From assembly GCA_016218965.1 (NCBI GenBank), contig JACRCP010000032.1, positions 1-39,294 of the forward strand: DNA of 39,294 nucleotides, written 5' to 3'. The notes below the pieces were generated by a model, which was not told the origin of the DNA, made no database searches, and saw nothing but the letters and a program-made list of their open reading frames with translations. Made by a program: the position numbers and the translations under genes. Below are positions 39,238-39,294 of this stretch, one piece after another. Positions within the stretch are counted from its first letter, which is position 1, and the number at the start of each line of letters is the position of its first letter. This stretch comes from Deltaproteobacteria bacterium. GTDB lineage: Bacteria; Myxococcota; SpSt-1050; JACRCP01.

Positions 39238-39294
39238 TTGATTTCGCGCCGGCCGATGCCCGGCCGCACTCGAACGCAGTGAGAGTGTTGACGG

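Noticed and set aside
1..39294. tRNA, rRNA or known riboswitch genes
   Set aside because: No cloverleaf, rRNA core sequence or aptamer consensus was recognised on reading both strands; a covariance-model search was not possible here.

Overview
This high-G+C window has the gene content and style of a deltaproteobacterium or myxobacterium-like (Myxococcota-type) genome. The assignment rests on lipoproteins with long Asp/Ala/Gly/Ser linkers, secreted proteins built of Cys-rich repeats, histidine kinase-receiver hybrids and compact oppositely oriented operons. No rRNA, tRNA, CRISPR array or intact mobile element was seen. The only transposon trace is a decayed REP-associated tyrosine transposase at the left end.

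Layout. 1-584: transposase remnant, then a strong promoter overlapping two palindromes. 585-3022: single-domain response regulator, small zinc-protease-like protein, and a two-subunit [4Fe-4S] fumarase operon on the minus strand. 3097-5958: two convergent exported proteins sharing one Cys-rich repeat. 6048-7604: ATPase with a nuclease-like C-terminus behind a promoter carrying three direct repeats, then a REP. 7637-11268: coupled minus-strand pair, a membrane protein and a Cys-repeat lipoprotein ending in an alpha/beta-hydrolase. 11348-15745: DHH phosphoesterase, GH36-type lipoprotein, Maf. 16014-19308: CsgG-like/DUF5683 protein, PAP2 phosphatase and MFS transporter. 19476-21017: CrtI-like FAD oxidoreductase. 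21445-26890: plus-strand envelope cluster (large helical lipoprotein, FadL-type porin, beta-propeller lipoprotein, small membrane protein). 26905-30741: two paralogous hybrid kinases. 30933-34495: family-A DNA polymerase coupled to a B12-type radical SAM protein. 34594-34704: a divergent 36-residue, very basic protein. 34701-37302: exported isoaspartyl methyltransferase, glycerophosphodiesterase and tRNA-dihydrouridine synthase operon. 37358-39204: TatA and a beta-propeller lipoprotein.

Two layers are not explained by the genes. First, at least four genes (3133, 15073, 29094, 34495) have a -35/-10 pair with a 17-nt spacer whose -10 ends only 7-8 nt before the ATG and no Shine-Dalgarno, pointing to leaderless mRNAs beside normally led genes. 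Second, the window is full of short dispersed repeats. Four foldback elements have arms of 9-bp CACAGAG/CGCAGAG units and lie just 5' of genes. Other classes are 9-bp GACNNGTCC units in lipoprotein linkers, heptamer arrays (one inside a radical SAM gene), an 11-12 bp-arm palindrome, REPs, and two candidate miniature elements. Several are read in frame and contribute starts, N-termini or C-termini to neighbouring proteins.
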